Positions 11,872 through 25,300 of a stretch of DNA of 64,000 nt are shown piece by piece. The stretch covers positions 19,378,574 through 19,442,573 of the forward strand of contig OX579633.1 in the NCBI GenBank assembly GCA_951230915.1, given 5' to 3'. Position 1 is the stretch's first letter. Every line of letters begins with the position of its first letter. This DNA comes from Antitrichia curtipendula. Lineage: Eukaryota; Streptophyta; Bryopsida; Hypnales; Leucodontaceae. Made by a program: the position numbers and the translations under genes. A model generated the notes under the pieces. It was not told the origin of the DNA, did not search any database, and saw only the letters and a program-made list of their open reading frames with translations.

Positions 11872-13073
11872 CCACGTTCCAATAAACGTAATCGTGGGTG
11901 GATTTTGTGTTCAGGTGGCAATCTTACATGTTTTAGGGGTCAGCCCTGTGCTTGTTGTTGGAAAACCTGTTTCTTCTAATGAAATGTGTTCAATCCGTGT
12001 TCTAAGAATGGTTGTGTAGTATGCACGTTTCTAAAACCTGTTCATTGAAACATAGATTTTGTTCGTAAACACTTTTTGGACTTCTTTTGCCATCTGGATT
12101 CACTGCTAGCATGTTTCTGGCCACATGGACAATGATTTGGCAGCATATTCTCCTAGGTAAACAATGGATGGATGGAAATGTGGTTTTCCGTTACGTACTT
12201 CTCTGTATTTTGAAGATAGACAGAAGTGGGCTGACTTAGTAAGTTTAGAAAGTTCGGTTCTTTACTGGAAAGGTATGTCGGATTATATTATGATTTTACT
12301 GCCTTTGCATGCCATGAACGTTCGACCTGAAACAAACTCTTCTGTTTCACTATTTCACGCAATTGTTATATGGAACACGTGTCACCATACTAATTGCGAC
12401 ATTGTCTTTTTCGTTAGAACGTTGAGCTTATTTCCATGTCGTTGGGCACTTCGTTGCGGTCATGAAAACCCCCTTCTCACTAACATCACAAATCAGCAGT
12501 CCATGTTCATTCAGTAGAGTTAACCCTAGTATTTCTGTATATTTCCCTATAAATTACTTCATTCACTGCAATCACAGTTGTTCACAGAAACCTTGATAGT
12601 AACTCTCCCTCTCCATTCACATGTACACTTTTCATATGTATACTTTTCACAATATACATTGAAAGAAATTAAATACAATAGGAAGTAGCACGTACTGTTT
12701 CTTCTTCACTATTCAATCCCACACAGAACATACCTTTTAGTTATTTTTTTTTGGTTAAAATTACTAATGTAGTTTGCATAATCCCCTCATGCTACACTTC
12801 TCACTGGCAAAGACCTTTCTATAAGAAATTTCAGTTATACAAGACATGAACTACGTATAGTTGTAAACCTAGTCCACTGAGTTCCAATATTGCAACGACT
12901 GCAAATTTAGCTAAACAAGCCTACGTCCATACAAAAATTTTGCATTAGAAACTTTCCATTTACATTAAAACTTCATGAGGGTGCACATACGCAAGTTCTG
13001 TACCAAACAACTCTTTGCATTTCCTCTTTCTAGAATTGAAGAGGGGCCCTTCAATGCCTTCTAGCTTGTCCAC
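11872..13073. other. Left subterminal non-coding region of the CACTA element
   Basis: About 1.2 kb with no convincing gene. It holds scattered TGTTC/GTTCG motifs that fit subterminal transposase-binding repeats, and it precedes the 3' end of the TNP2 gene. Confidence 0.5.
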
Positions 13074-16000
13074 CTACTGAAGTACTCGAAGACCCTCAAA
13101 ATCAGAATCTCTTCTTGCTACTAGAAATTCAATCTTTGGCCTTCCAAATGTTGTTTCTCCACGTCGTCCTCTCACCTCCGTCCCACACACAACCTTCCAG
13201 TCTCCTCCTCTACTTCTTTTCCTTTCCAAGTCATTTGAAAAAAATACTTGTTGGCACTGACTGGGAAATGCAAAACAATTTGCACCTACTGGTAAGCAAT
13301 TTGCAAAATTTGCAACACTGAAGCCATACTTGTCACAAACTACATTGGCATTTGCTCCACACATTTTTGCTTGTACCCATGAACAGACCAACACGACACA
13401 ATAATGGCTGCAATAATCCAACTCCAGAATCTTCTGAATCCAACCTACATACTCAGCATTCTCCCAATCTTGTTGTTCATTTGCATTCCTACCTCTACTA
13501 CGGCGAAATACAGAAGCACCTATGGCACTATCGCAAGTGACTTTCTCCTCTTCAGCACTCTGCATGCGCAAGTGCATTCCATGAGCATACATAGCTCTAT
13601 ATGCTGTTGCTTGTCTTTCTGGAAGCTTCGAAGCCTCAATAACGTCTACACTTGGTTCCAATGGTCCTTCCGAAGCCTTCAACACCTGCAATCGTAACCA
13701 CTCTGCAAATTTGGGCAAACTCTGACTACCTTTTGGATACTGTACAGAGTTATGTCGGCCACCACGACGAACGTAATCCCGCTTGAAACTCTGTCAAAGT
13801 GTTTGTCTTTCTCTGTAGACGTCGCTGTACTTCCTGCTTCACAAAACAAAAAACGCCAGCAAGTTCCGTTAGATGCACCCTTCGAGATGAACATGACGTT
13901 ATCGTATTTCTCCCACAGAGTTCTTCCTTTGCCACCATTTTCAATACGTCTTTTGTTTTCCACATGACAACTGTGACAACATATACCTTCTACTTCGCAC
14001 AGTGCATGTTCAATATAACAGACTTAACATTTTTTTTTTCTTTTTAATTTGTATTATCAAAAAATTCTAGAAGGACAAATAATCTATCAACCTTCACGTT
14101 CAGAACTTCTGTGACCTATTCCGAATATGAACTACTACCTTAACCATTTGCTGCCTCCTTTGACATACACGATTCAGGTTATTAATCGACATAAACAATA
14201 CTTACTGCTTCCAATGCTCCAAGTCTACCGAATTTGAAAGCACAAAATCATGTGCCCATTGCAAGAATTGATCTGACATTTGTTGGGGCCATCCACTTCC
14301 TTGTACTACTTCGTCGTTCATCCTCTGGTCTTCCTTGTCATCCCAAACTCAACGGCCTATTCCTTGAAATCATTGCAAGTACTTTGTGCAGTAGCCTAAT
14401 GTTTCAGACATTGCGTACCCTTTTGCCATGCTAGCTTCCGGTCGAGCATACGTCCTCATGTACTCTTTCAGAGTTTTCATGTACCTCTCTATTGGATACA
14501 TCCACCGACAATGAACTGGTCCGCATATGTATAATTCTTCTACTAGATGAATCATGAGGTGCAACATGATGTCCATGAATGTTGGTGGAAACTCCTTCTC
14601 CAACATGCATAATGCATCTGCGGCATCTGCCATGTTTGCATTTCTGCTTGAAACAGTGATTTCTCTAGCACAAAGTCTTTTAAACACCCGACTTACCTTC
14701 ATCACTGCTTGTCAAACCTCCTCTGAAAGAACAGATCGCAGAGCCAAAGGAAGTACTTGACAACGCATCGCTCTAAATTACAAATTTGTACAAACAATCT
14801 TCCATTCTGTCCATTATTCTTCATATCTTCATTTCTTTCAACACACAACGACACCATAATCCCCATCCACTTGCAATAGTTTTCCATGAATCAATCCATA
14901 TAGACATTGTCATTTCCCTCCCCTTTACAACATGTACTTCTTTTGCTCCATTCATTATAATGCCTCAAACATTGAATACATGCCTTCGTAAGGAGCTGAC
15001 AACCAAAGCACAATTCACTTACTTGTTGCATAAGAACGTGGAAATCATGTGACTTCATGTATCGTAGCTTTCCGTCCTCTAAGCACTTCTGAATAGCACC
15101 AACGTAGTTTGTAGGAGTTCTCAAATTCCTGATTACTTCCATCACTGTTGTCTTCTCTGTTGAGTTCAAAATGTAAGGAGCACGAGGCATGTGAAATTCA
15201 TCCCTTCCATTCTCAGATTCTTGTAGCCATAACTCCGGTCTAATGCTCATACATTGCATGTCTTGCCTGCTTCCCAACGAATCCTTTGCTCCCAATAGCG
15301 TTTTCGTCATGTTCTCACACAAATTTTTTTCACAGTGCATGGGATCTAACACATGCCGAATGAGCAAATCCTACAATGCACCCACATGAAGTTCTTCTGG
15401 GTTAGCACATGCGAAAAAAATGCCCTTCTCTCGAATTTTATAAACTTCTATATCCAATGTACAAGACAAATTTCCTTCACACTGCACGCGGAAAAAATGA
15501 GTTGATGCACACAGCATGACTGACAGAAAACTGAAATTCAACATTGCATTTTTCTTCACTTTACAAGCAATTTTGTCATACTGAAAGCTTGAACTCATCA
15601 CTGACGTGCAGTACAGGAACGACATAAGATCCGCATCAACGTCCCTCCTCTTGAATTCTTTATTCTAGATCTACACTGTCCATTCATTTAGAATAGTATG
15701 TAAAAAAAAAAACTACTTACATATTACGCATTTCCTCCCCAATGTTCCGTTTTAAGCACATGAAGAATAACAAAACCTACCTTCTGCCATTTAAAACCGC
15801 GGTGTGCAATCTTGTCACAGCCCTCCTTATAAAGAAGATTACACTTGTACCTAAACGAGCCAGACTATGTTGTATGCACTCTACGTCTTCAAACGATTAC
15901 TTGCTGCCACAAACACATTCAAATAACTCTACTTTGGAAAACAACAGTACACACTGATTTGCAAGATAGACATCACAACTTGAAGCTCACCGTCCAATAC

Positions 16001-17691
16001 GGAAGAATGTTCAAAGCAGATTCCCGCTTCACTCCATGCTCGTGAACAAGATCTTCTTCAGCACCCTTTCTACCACCTGCAATTAGATACGCATCGCATT
16101 GCTGACCACAACGTCTTGTTTCCTCTCCATTCATCCTCACTGGATTGGTTCTAACCTCAACCTTCCCATCGAAATTTAAACTCCTCCGGTAAGGATGGGC
16201 TCTATGTGTCCACCTTCGACTCCCAGTATAAACTAGCTTCCTCCCCTTTGCTTTCTTCTGAGCATCTAGGTTGTTACCTGACCTTGCTGGTCTACCTTCT
16301 ATGTCTGGCCCACACACAGTGCATGCTCGATAGCCATGCGTACACAATCCAGAAATAAGACCGTATGCAGGGTAATCGGATATGGTCCACATAAGAATAC
16401 CTCTTAATGTGAACCACCGTTCACCTGCTGGTTTAGAGAAGTCTTGTGTATGAACCCCTTTCCACAACACTTGGAACTCGTCAATTAATGGCTTAATGAA
16501 AACATCAATGTTTTCATTTGTGGGGGATAACTTCCCCGAAACTAAAATACTCAATTGAATGAAAAATTTCTTGGTTACCATGAACGGAGGCAAATTGTAG
16601 ATGAGGACGAGCACTGGCCATGTAGAATGACTGGTTGTGTTGTGAGCAAAAGGATTAACACCATCTAAAGACATTGCACAACGCACGTTCCTAGCATCCT
16701 TTCCAAATGACGGATCTATGTTGGTATCAATGTGTTTCCACGCTGGGCTATCTGCAACAGACCTCATTACACCTTCTTCTCTAGTAGGATTTTGTGCATG
16801 GAATTGTAACATTTTAGCAATTGCAGGCGACCGATACATGCGTTGTAACCTAAAAATCAAGGGAAAATGTCGTACTACTCTAGCTGGCACTGTATTAGAA
16901 CCCACTACAAATCTTGACCTCCCACATCCTGGTTTAGGGCATTTTTGCAAATCCTCTTCATCCCCACGAAACAGTACACAACCGTTTGGACATGCATGAA
17001 TTATGTCATAGTTCAAACCCAATTTCTTAATCAATTTCTTCGCCTCGTAGTGACTGCTTGGCAGCATATTCCTTGCCGGCAACAAAACAATTGATAGGTA
17101 CTTCATGAGTTCATCTACGTACGCATTGCTTAGTCCATGTATGACAACCATGTTTATTAGCACTATTGTGGCTGAAATTACACTTACATTTGTACCTCGA
17201 AACACCACCCGTGTTGCTTGCTCATACAAGGCGTCCATTGCCTGCACTGACTCTGAAAACACATCCTCATGGGCCTTGCATTCTTCAACGTCAGATACGC
17301 AGTCCCTTATGTCGTCCCCCTTAGCGAGAGCATCAAACAGTTGTTGTTGAATGTCATAGTAAGGGTCCATGTGCTCTGCATACTCTGTTCGATCACGTTC
17401 ATCATCAAAGACATTGTCAGTTGACATGGTTTCGCCCTCTGCATTCAACCATATGCCCTCCAGTGGATATCCGTTAGGAGGATCGCCACCCAACATGGAT
17501 CGTATAAGAAAAGGATCCCTCTTGTTCAGACGCAAATGTCCCTTAATTGTTCTAACGTCATAACGATGTCCCCCATGACATTTTGTACAAGGGCAGCGAT
17601 AGGACAGACATTGCTACTCTCTAGCAATTCGCATTTCGTTTTCAAATATTAAATCCTCCATAGGTATGTACAATCCCCGACCTCCAGACAT
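13074..17691 (-). CDS. TNP2-type CACTA transposase
   Basis: The product would cut and join the CACTA ends. ATG 17691 opens a transposase-associated zinc-binding domain (CPCTKCHGGHRYDV). A long exon to about 15973 carries the TNP2 core, with signatures such as IHACPNGCVLFRGDEEDL, CPKPGCGRSRF, the DSPAWKHID region and AMSLDGVNPF. Later exons (15625-15371, 15367-14891) contain LLIRHVLDPMHCEKN and LRYMKSHDFHVLMQQ. The 14705-14205 part matches DUF4218 (CMLEKEFPPTFMDIM, CRWMYPIERYMKTLKEY). The last exon, to 13074, matches DUF4216 (DKYGFSVANFANC, FPSQCQQVFF). Domain order and length fit autonomous plant CACTA elements. An in-frame TAG at about 17616 sits just before the zinc-binding Cys cluster, and a few further stops lie between exons, so this copy is probably inactive. 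I did not resolve every intron. Confidence 0.87.
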
Positions 17692-18940
17692 TGTTACTGC
17701 TACCAGTTGAGGGTCAAACAAAGACAAACTTTGTTCTCGACAACAACTCCGTGTACTGCGCCTTGTATTGTCTTCAATGCTATCCGTTTACCACACACCG
17801 CTACATACAGTGACACAGAACTTCTACAAACTATACAGTGTACGTCAATGCATGTCAACTCCGCAAGAAGTACTTCAATTTGCTTTACTCCCTTCAATTG
17901 CATTGGACCACATGCCACACTGAATGAATTCCCTGCTTCTTGAGCGTCATACACAACATATGAGGCATCAATGCTTTGTGAACATCGCATGGAAAAAAAC
18001 AAAAGGGGCTTCACTTTCTCAAATTATAACTCCAGTAGATGATCTTCTTCAATGACCTGAACAAAATATGTTTCCTTTGCATCTGAACAATCAAAAAACA
18101 CTTTCTCATCAAAATGCAATATGTTTCTTTACCAAATAACTTCATAATGTTCAACACATAGTACAAAGCAGCTAATGTCTACGTCACAAACCTCTGCAAT
18201 TGTCTAAGACACATATAGAACAACATAAACATCTGAATCTTCAATATTTCACAAACTACACAAACAAATGACCAAATTCTCTTGGAAATGATCAAATGTA
18301 GTACAGCGTTCATGCCATTTTAGAAATACATTGTCATGAGCATTCAATAACGAAACGAAAATCCCAATCCAGCTCCAGGAGTGTACATGGGCAAAATGTA
18401 ATTACATCATTGTCATTCACTAAGTACTCTACACTAAAAATATTAAACAATAAAGGACAAAGAAATCATATACACATTCTGAATTCACCCTCTAACATCT
18501 CCATTCATACAGACATTATTACATTAGACTTTGTTGTCTTCATTCAAAAAGCCATTTAATTTTTCGGCGTTCATCCTCTGCCTCCATTGCTATATAACAA
18601 TTTTGCTAGAACAGTGCCATGCATTTGTCCTCCTTCGAGACAGACCACACTTCCTCAACACTCTGAAAATTCTGAAACGGTGCAGTACAGACGGAGGCAT
18701 TTCCGCTTTTTCGTAGTGCCACCGTGAACAACTACATGTCCAATTTGTAAAACACTATGCCGGTTTATAAGAGTTGTCCAAATAATTAAAGGTGGCTTGC
18801 TTATCTGACACGTGGCACCTTCACAGAGGTAGACGAACAAGTTTATGAGCACTTGAGCAATCGCAGATATGTCTGCGATTGTTTTCTTCAAGCTGTGACG
18901 TCAAGTACAGTTACAAATCCAATCCGTCGTCGAACGTGAA

Positions 18941-21900
18941 CATGTCTTCAATTAAGGACGACGATGGCAACGTCATTAGCGCGTACGAAGCAGAGAGAAA
19001 CTCCCGTAACAAGCTCTGCACGATGCAGTAGAGAGAGACTTGTTTGCCGCCGGACTGAGAGACGTTGCCACACTTTGCCCAGCCTTTTCTATACAGTTGA
19101 GTAGCAGAACTGAAGACAACAGACCTCCAAACCCAAGAAAAAAGCGGCGAAAGAAGGCGTCCTCGACGGAGGGGACTTACATTTGCGTAAATCACCAAGA
19201 ACTAGAGGGCAAACATTGCAGCTCACTTCAGAAGCGACGGCCGAAGCCACTGCATGCAAGAAGGTGAGTTAACTTTTTGTTTTCCTGGGTCCGCGCTCAT
19301 TTTTTTTTTCCGCATCCACTTCCTTGGCAAGTGGACGTAGAGAATTTGTTTGTGCATTCAATGTTTGCGGCGGCAACTATTTTTAGAATGAATCTGACAT
19401 GACAAAATGCACATCGTTGGACAACCGCAATGGGTTTTCTGCACACGTGTTGATCTATGCTTTGAAAAAAGAGATGCTGCATTCACCGTGCTCGGCAGTC
19501 GTTTGTTGCAAAACTGCATCAGAGACTAGGGTTCGCAAGTCCGGAAAACCTTGTCCTTCATAGTTGGAGTACCCACTTCTCCTGTGTTTGGTGTTTAGGA
19601 TTTTAGTGCCCAATGTTTGAAGTGAAGTCCGTTGTCTATACGAGCAAATTCAAACTTACTTGAACAACATAAACCGCTCTAAAAATTCCAGCAATAATAA
19701 AATGGACTGCCTTTGTTTTAGTACTAATTTTCTACTGTCGTGTTTGCGGAAGAGTTCACGTACTGATTCTAGCAGGTGAGTATGCAATTCTCAAAGTTAA
19801 ACTAAATGAATCCGGTGACTATGCTTCTGTGTTCAACTTATTGGGTTTTACCTTCAAAATACTGTCTTCACTACTTGCTGTGGGGTGTCGATGCAGGAGA
19901 GTTTTTGCCGTTGGCCAGGTAGAGAAGTTAAAACAATTTTGAGGAACGAAATGAAGAAGGTCAAAGGTGGTTCGAAGAAGAAGGTGGCAGACTCTGTAGA
20001 CATCAGCATGGACACAGACTTAGATTTCAACTTACAAGAATTCAATGCGGAGTCTCCTACAACAGACCTACCGATGACGCACCTTGAATCAACATCGAAA
20101 CAGGGAGAACCATCCGTGTTTGAAGAGCACAACGGAGACTTGCAGCGCTGTCTTGGTCCGACAAAAGCAGAAGGTCATATCCGACCGCCCCAAGCAGGAT
20201 TCCGCAACGAACAAAAGAGAAGGCATTTGGTGGACTGGGGCGACAACTACTCTAAAGGGTATAGGCAGACCTCTACTGGCTCATACCGTGGAGAATTTAG
20301 AAGACCGTGGTCTCTACTTCCATATCGAGGCGCTAGAGATTATGATGCTCGTTCTGTAGACTACGGTGGTCGAGGTAGGCCACATGAAGGGCATTCAGAG
20401 TACAATAGTCAAAGAGGTAATTTCTGCCTCTCCTTCACATTGTACTCAATCGTGTTCAAAAACAAAAATACAGTTGCTTGTTTGTTTTTCCATTTCCACG
20501 TCTGCCACTGTTGAGGAAACTGCATGTTTCAAGAAAAATGGCATGCACAGAATGCCGATTCTATTGTTGTTTGACTAAAAACAATTCAATTGTGTTTATA
20601 AGAAATTCCTACATGACTATTGTGAAACGTAGATGCACATGCGAGTCCAGTTCCATGATTCCTACGCCCAATTTGACTTCGAACGGGTTGTCATTCACAA
20701 CATTGAATGGAAGGAGAAGCTCCTAGTATTAGTAGTGTATGACATTGGGGACATGAATTATAGCTTGTTTGAGGCTGTTATGTGAAATGCCACTACTGAA
20801 AACAGGAAATGGAGTGCGCTTTTTCATGTCACGGTTTCCTTAACTACTGAATGACTTTCCTCTTCGACAAGAGGCAAATTCACTAGAGGACCACGACCAA
20901 ATACGTGGTGATGTATTGAAATCTTGTGCAGTTGTTTAAGAACCACCGTGACTGCGAGGATGTATTGCATGGATGGGAAAACCTTCACTTTAGTTAGTCG
21001 CTGGAGCAGTGTCTGATTACTTTAATTTCACTTGTGCAGATCCATACTATGATGGTCGGGGGAGGGACTTCGACCGACAAAGTAGCCCGTATGCATAGGA
21101 CAGCCGTTTTGATGACGGTCTGTATGGTAGACGTCGTGCAATTTCGCTTGACGTGTACGGTCATCTTCTACAGTCTACTGCAGGAAATCAGTATGGAAGA
21201 ACAAGCAGGCCACGTGGAAGTCCTCCTGCCCCTCCTTCAGCACTTGTTCACAAGGAAGCCAAATCAGACGTACCAGGTCGAAGATCCTTACAATTGGATC
21301 AAGCAGGTTTTCCCATAGGACAAATGGCCGCATTGTTTCGTGCAGACATCTTCTCTTTTGTGAAAGACATGGATCCTAGTGTTGGTTGGGAATGTCAAAC
21401 AAGGGAGGCAAAACAAAGATTGCATGATCGTCTCGTCAACGACTACGAGTTCTATGGAGAAGCTTCGAAAGTGAGTGAGAAATACTTGAGGAAAGAAGCA
21501 GGGTCTGCCCTCATCAGCTACTGATTCCATTTGAACCAATATATTGACAGGGGATTGAAGAAGCCCGGAGATTTGCATCCTGACTACTAGATGAAGCTGA
21601 AAAACATACGCAACAGTGAGCAGAGCAAAGCCAAGTCTGCCAAAATGGCCACAATTGCTAGGGATCGAGGAGAAAGGAACACGACCAAAAAATCTGTACG
21701 GGCAGCAATGCTTCTCAGGCTCGTGAGTCCTTAGCGCCGTAGTAGTATATTTTTTGGGGTGGGCGCCACAATGTGTAATGGTTGCTTGCTTATGCGGTGC
21801 TGGACTTAGGAATTCTTTTTTTCAAAGTTATTGTAGCTCTGTGAGAGCTCATGTTGTCACTGACGTTTATGTTTTTAAATTTTACAGACCAAGAAGTTGA

Positions 21901-22370
21901 AACGGGAGCCCTTCTCTACTGAACTTGAAGAAGAAGTTGAAAAAGAGTGGGCTATTATGCAAGAAGAGGTAGCGGAGAGGAAGAAGGCCAGAGCTGCAAC
22001 AACTGCCAACAACGCAGCAACAACATCAGTGAAAGGTTTGGAGAGTTGACTTGAGGTATTGGAGGCCTTCATTCAGAAATTGGAACCAGACTTTCTGCTG
22101 TGGAGGAGCAAGCGGATGGAGTTGAATGCCTCGGGATGTAAAGACCACAGCAATTACAGTGAAGTTGCTGTGAAGCATTTACAGAAATCTTCCAGTGAGG
22201 AGAAGTAAGATCAAGTGGAGGCACCTGAAGCAGACATCCTCCATCATTTGTCCAACCATGAAGAGTCCATGGAGAAGTCCCAGTCGTCTGCCGATGAAGA
22301 AAATGATTCTGAAGAGGACCAAGACAGCTCCGACGTAGAGAAAGAGAACTACGAAGATCCGCATCAAATA
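18941..22370 (+). pseudogene. Second CACTA gene (TNPA-like position), Arg/Gly-rich, decayed
   Basis: CACTA elements usually encode a second DNA-binding protein beside TNP2, and this gene sits in that position, divergent from the TNP2 gene. Probable exons: about 18941-19263 (ends CAAGAAG before GTGAGT), 19895-20416, about 21042-21725 and 21889-22372. The product would be basic and low-complexity: an RPPNPRKKRRKKAS block, an Arg/Gly/Tyr-rich stretch around 20280-20410, then a more ordinary segment (FVKDMDPSVGWECQTREAK) and an acidic tail. Several in-frame stops interrupt it (for example near 21098, 21522, 21588, 22047 and 22206), and there is a frame break in the first exon. Assignment as the TNPA-like partner rests on position, not on sequence similarity. 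Confidence 0.55.
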
Positions 22371-22399
22371 CAGGTGAAATTTTACGTAAAGTAATCTAC

Positions 22400-25300
22400 A
22401 TTTTCACTTTTTTTGTAGTGGCTTTTGATATGTAAATAATATTTGATGAAGCTAGGTTTTCAGATGAACGGGTGCACGTACTGTGCGTTTTTTATTTTAA
22501 GCTTGGGCATTTGTTTGAAAGAAGGAAGATCGGACAGAGAAGAAGAATTCATTACCTGGACTTGCGTACTATCAAGTGTGTTGGAGTAACGTCGGTACAT
22601 TCTACACACCCTGAACTTTTTCTAGGAAATACTATGGCAGTTAGTCGATGCACACAGACATTGTCACAGAATGTTTACGGTGGTATTGGCATCTTTTTGG
22701 TAGTAGTTTTGGATGTGATTGAATGTGTACTTTTCAGTGTCGTTTAAAATGCGAACACAACCACACAAGTATGCCCTCGCAGTCGGAGTGTATGTAAATT
22801 GAAGGTCTTCTTTTTTGTATATTGATATAATGTGTAGTTTCTGCACTACAATGTATTAGGGACATGCACAAATGCCACAGCGGGGACAAATGTGCTAATG
22901 TGTCCTTCATTGTTGTTGGGCAGTGGAAGTCCGAAGTAGAACAAGTGTACAATGAACACACGGCTTCTTAGACTGAATTTCAAGTTTTGGTAAGTAATGT
23001 ATGAATTGATCGTACGTAGTTCAAGTAGATCGAGCATGACGTTGTGGTTTCAATTTGGTTGCATTGAAGGAACCACACGGATGCGGGCATGGGAAGAAAG
23101 TACATGTGTTCAGGAGAACCACGTAGAACTGTTTTGATCATTTGAGGTACAAATTTGACAGTGAACGCCATATTTGAAGACGATGTATAGAACACTGTAA
23201 ACAACTACTAGTAGCATTGTCAGTCAAATTTATGTTTCTATATTCTGTTGGGTGGAGATGTTTACGTTGTCAGTTCTGAAGATGCAGACCTGAGGAAGTC
23301 AAGAATGAAGATTTTTGTATAATGTGTAAATACAAAATTGTATCTGTCAAGGAAAGAAAGAGAAGACTTTGCATTGAAGTGAATCTGTAATGAAGGTGGT
23401 TATGTTTGTTTTATAATTTACAAATGGAGTGTTCTTAGAAATGTTGTCTTCTTATGGGCTGACCACACAGACAGTTGATAGCGGTTGTTACTGATGACAC
23501 GCAGCAATGGTGCCCATTGTGTGTGAAGGACATAAATTCTATGTTGATGTGTAGAGAAAGGTAGAGATTACAGTTGTGTCTTCTCTTTTTCTAGTGCCGT
23601 AGTAATTCCAGTGCAAGAGCAATGGTGCGTCATGATTGACTACTGTTTTTCGGGGTGTCTTGTACAAGTTGCAGTTTGGGGTGTACAAGTAGCGTGAACT
23701 TCGATAGATCAGGTGAAAGCAATCTTGTGGAGAAAGAAAGAAAGAGGAACTAAGAATTAATGACTTGTATTTATAATTTTCTTTCCCAGTTCTTGGTGAA
23801 ATGTTGTTCGGCTTAATGGGACCTACAAGTGTGGGCTGCCCTTAACTTGTACTGATTTAAATGTGTTGTAAGTGATGTGTTTTTTGAAAGACGTCCGTGT
23901 ACATGATAGGAGAGTGGCGTTCAAACGAAATCCTGGGAATTGCAGAGGTAGTACTCTCCGTAATTCGACATGATAAAATTCAGTGTTTATGCAGAAGGGA
24001 CAAATAGAAAAGCTTCTGTGAGTGGAGATCAACATGGTCAATTTATAGACACCACAAATGAGTGTGCATGTCTTCCTGTGGGCATGATGTTGGAATTAAA
24101 GAGAGAATTTGTTCGTATAATGTTGTTGCCACATGTTTCTTTATGAAGGACTGAACTTTGGAAATTGTGACTATTGAAACATGTGAATGTTGTGATTGCA
24201 TTTGACAATGCAGGGTTTAGGGGTGGCAGTGGTGTGTGCTGTCCACTTTGAAGGAGCACCCTTTACGAATGTATTAGTTTCTAAGAAAATGGAACGATGA
24301 TGGTTTCGAGGGATGTTATTTAGACAAAGCATTGAAAACAGTAACTCTGATGGCATTGGAGAATGATGGATCTCGTATTTTGATTCCAGGGGTGATTGGA
24401 AATGTTGTGGTCTCTGGAAATCAATTGTTCCAGTGCAAGTGGTTTGAACAGATTTTCGACTACTTTCTTCTTTTGTGTTGGTATTAAGGACACTGAGAGT
24501 ATTTTTTATTTCATCAACTGTGGAAAAGGCTATGATGTACGGTTGTCTAACTTCTCTTTTACTTTTTCAAATTGTGATAACTTAGGGACCCTTGGAGGAG
24601 AGGGAACTGTTTGAAGCAAAAGCAACAATATTGACACAAGAGAGCGCAGTTCTAACAGAAGGCAAGAATTTGAACATTTCTTTGTAGAGAACGAGTGTGA
24701 TCAATTTTGAAGCATCAGTGGAACTTGGTAACTTCAATTTTATTGAGTGGACTCACATTTTGTGAGTGACGTGCATTTAGGGAACTTCAGAGACGACGAA
24801 GTTCCCATGTTGAAGGCGTTTTAAGCTAGAGTTTGAGTGAAGTGTATTGCCATTTGCTACATCATTGGTATTTTGGAAGGAAGACGCAGATGTTGAAGGT
24901 GTTTCAGAAATGTAGAAGTTCAAATTATGGCAGTTCTTTCTTTTGTTGTGCAGTATGTTTGTGTGTGCTTCGTGTTGATGCCACATGTGGTATGTTTTAA
25001 AGAAGAGAACTGTAGGTGTTGAATGGGTTATCAGGAAAAGTACAAAAGGAAGTGCATGCAGAATGTATTTTTTCAACAGGAGTGGGTAGTTGGAGCTCTC
25101 ACGCACAGTGAATCATCAGCCACAATGGATAAATGAGGTTCATGATACAATTCGTAATCTTCCCTCTTCAACATAGCTTGCTGGCATTCGGTGTTCATTC
25201 CACGCAGTTTGTTGTGTCATTGTAATATAGGTGAAGGCTGCGCAAGGTTACTTATGGAATCAGGAGTACAAGAAGAAAGCGTAAGGATATATCACATGCT

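Noticed and set aside
13115..15052. Plus-strand open frames under the TNP2 gene
   Set aside because: They lie opposite conserved DUF4218/DUF4216-like coding and have no features of their own.
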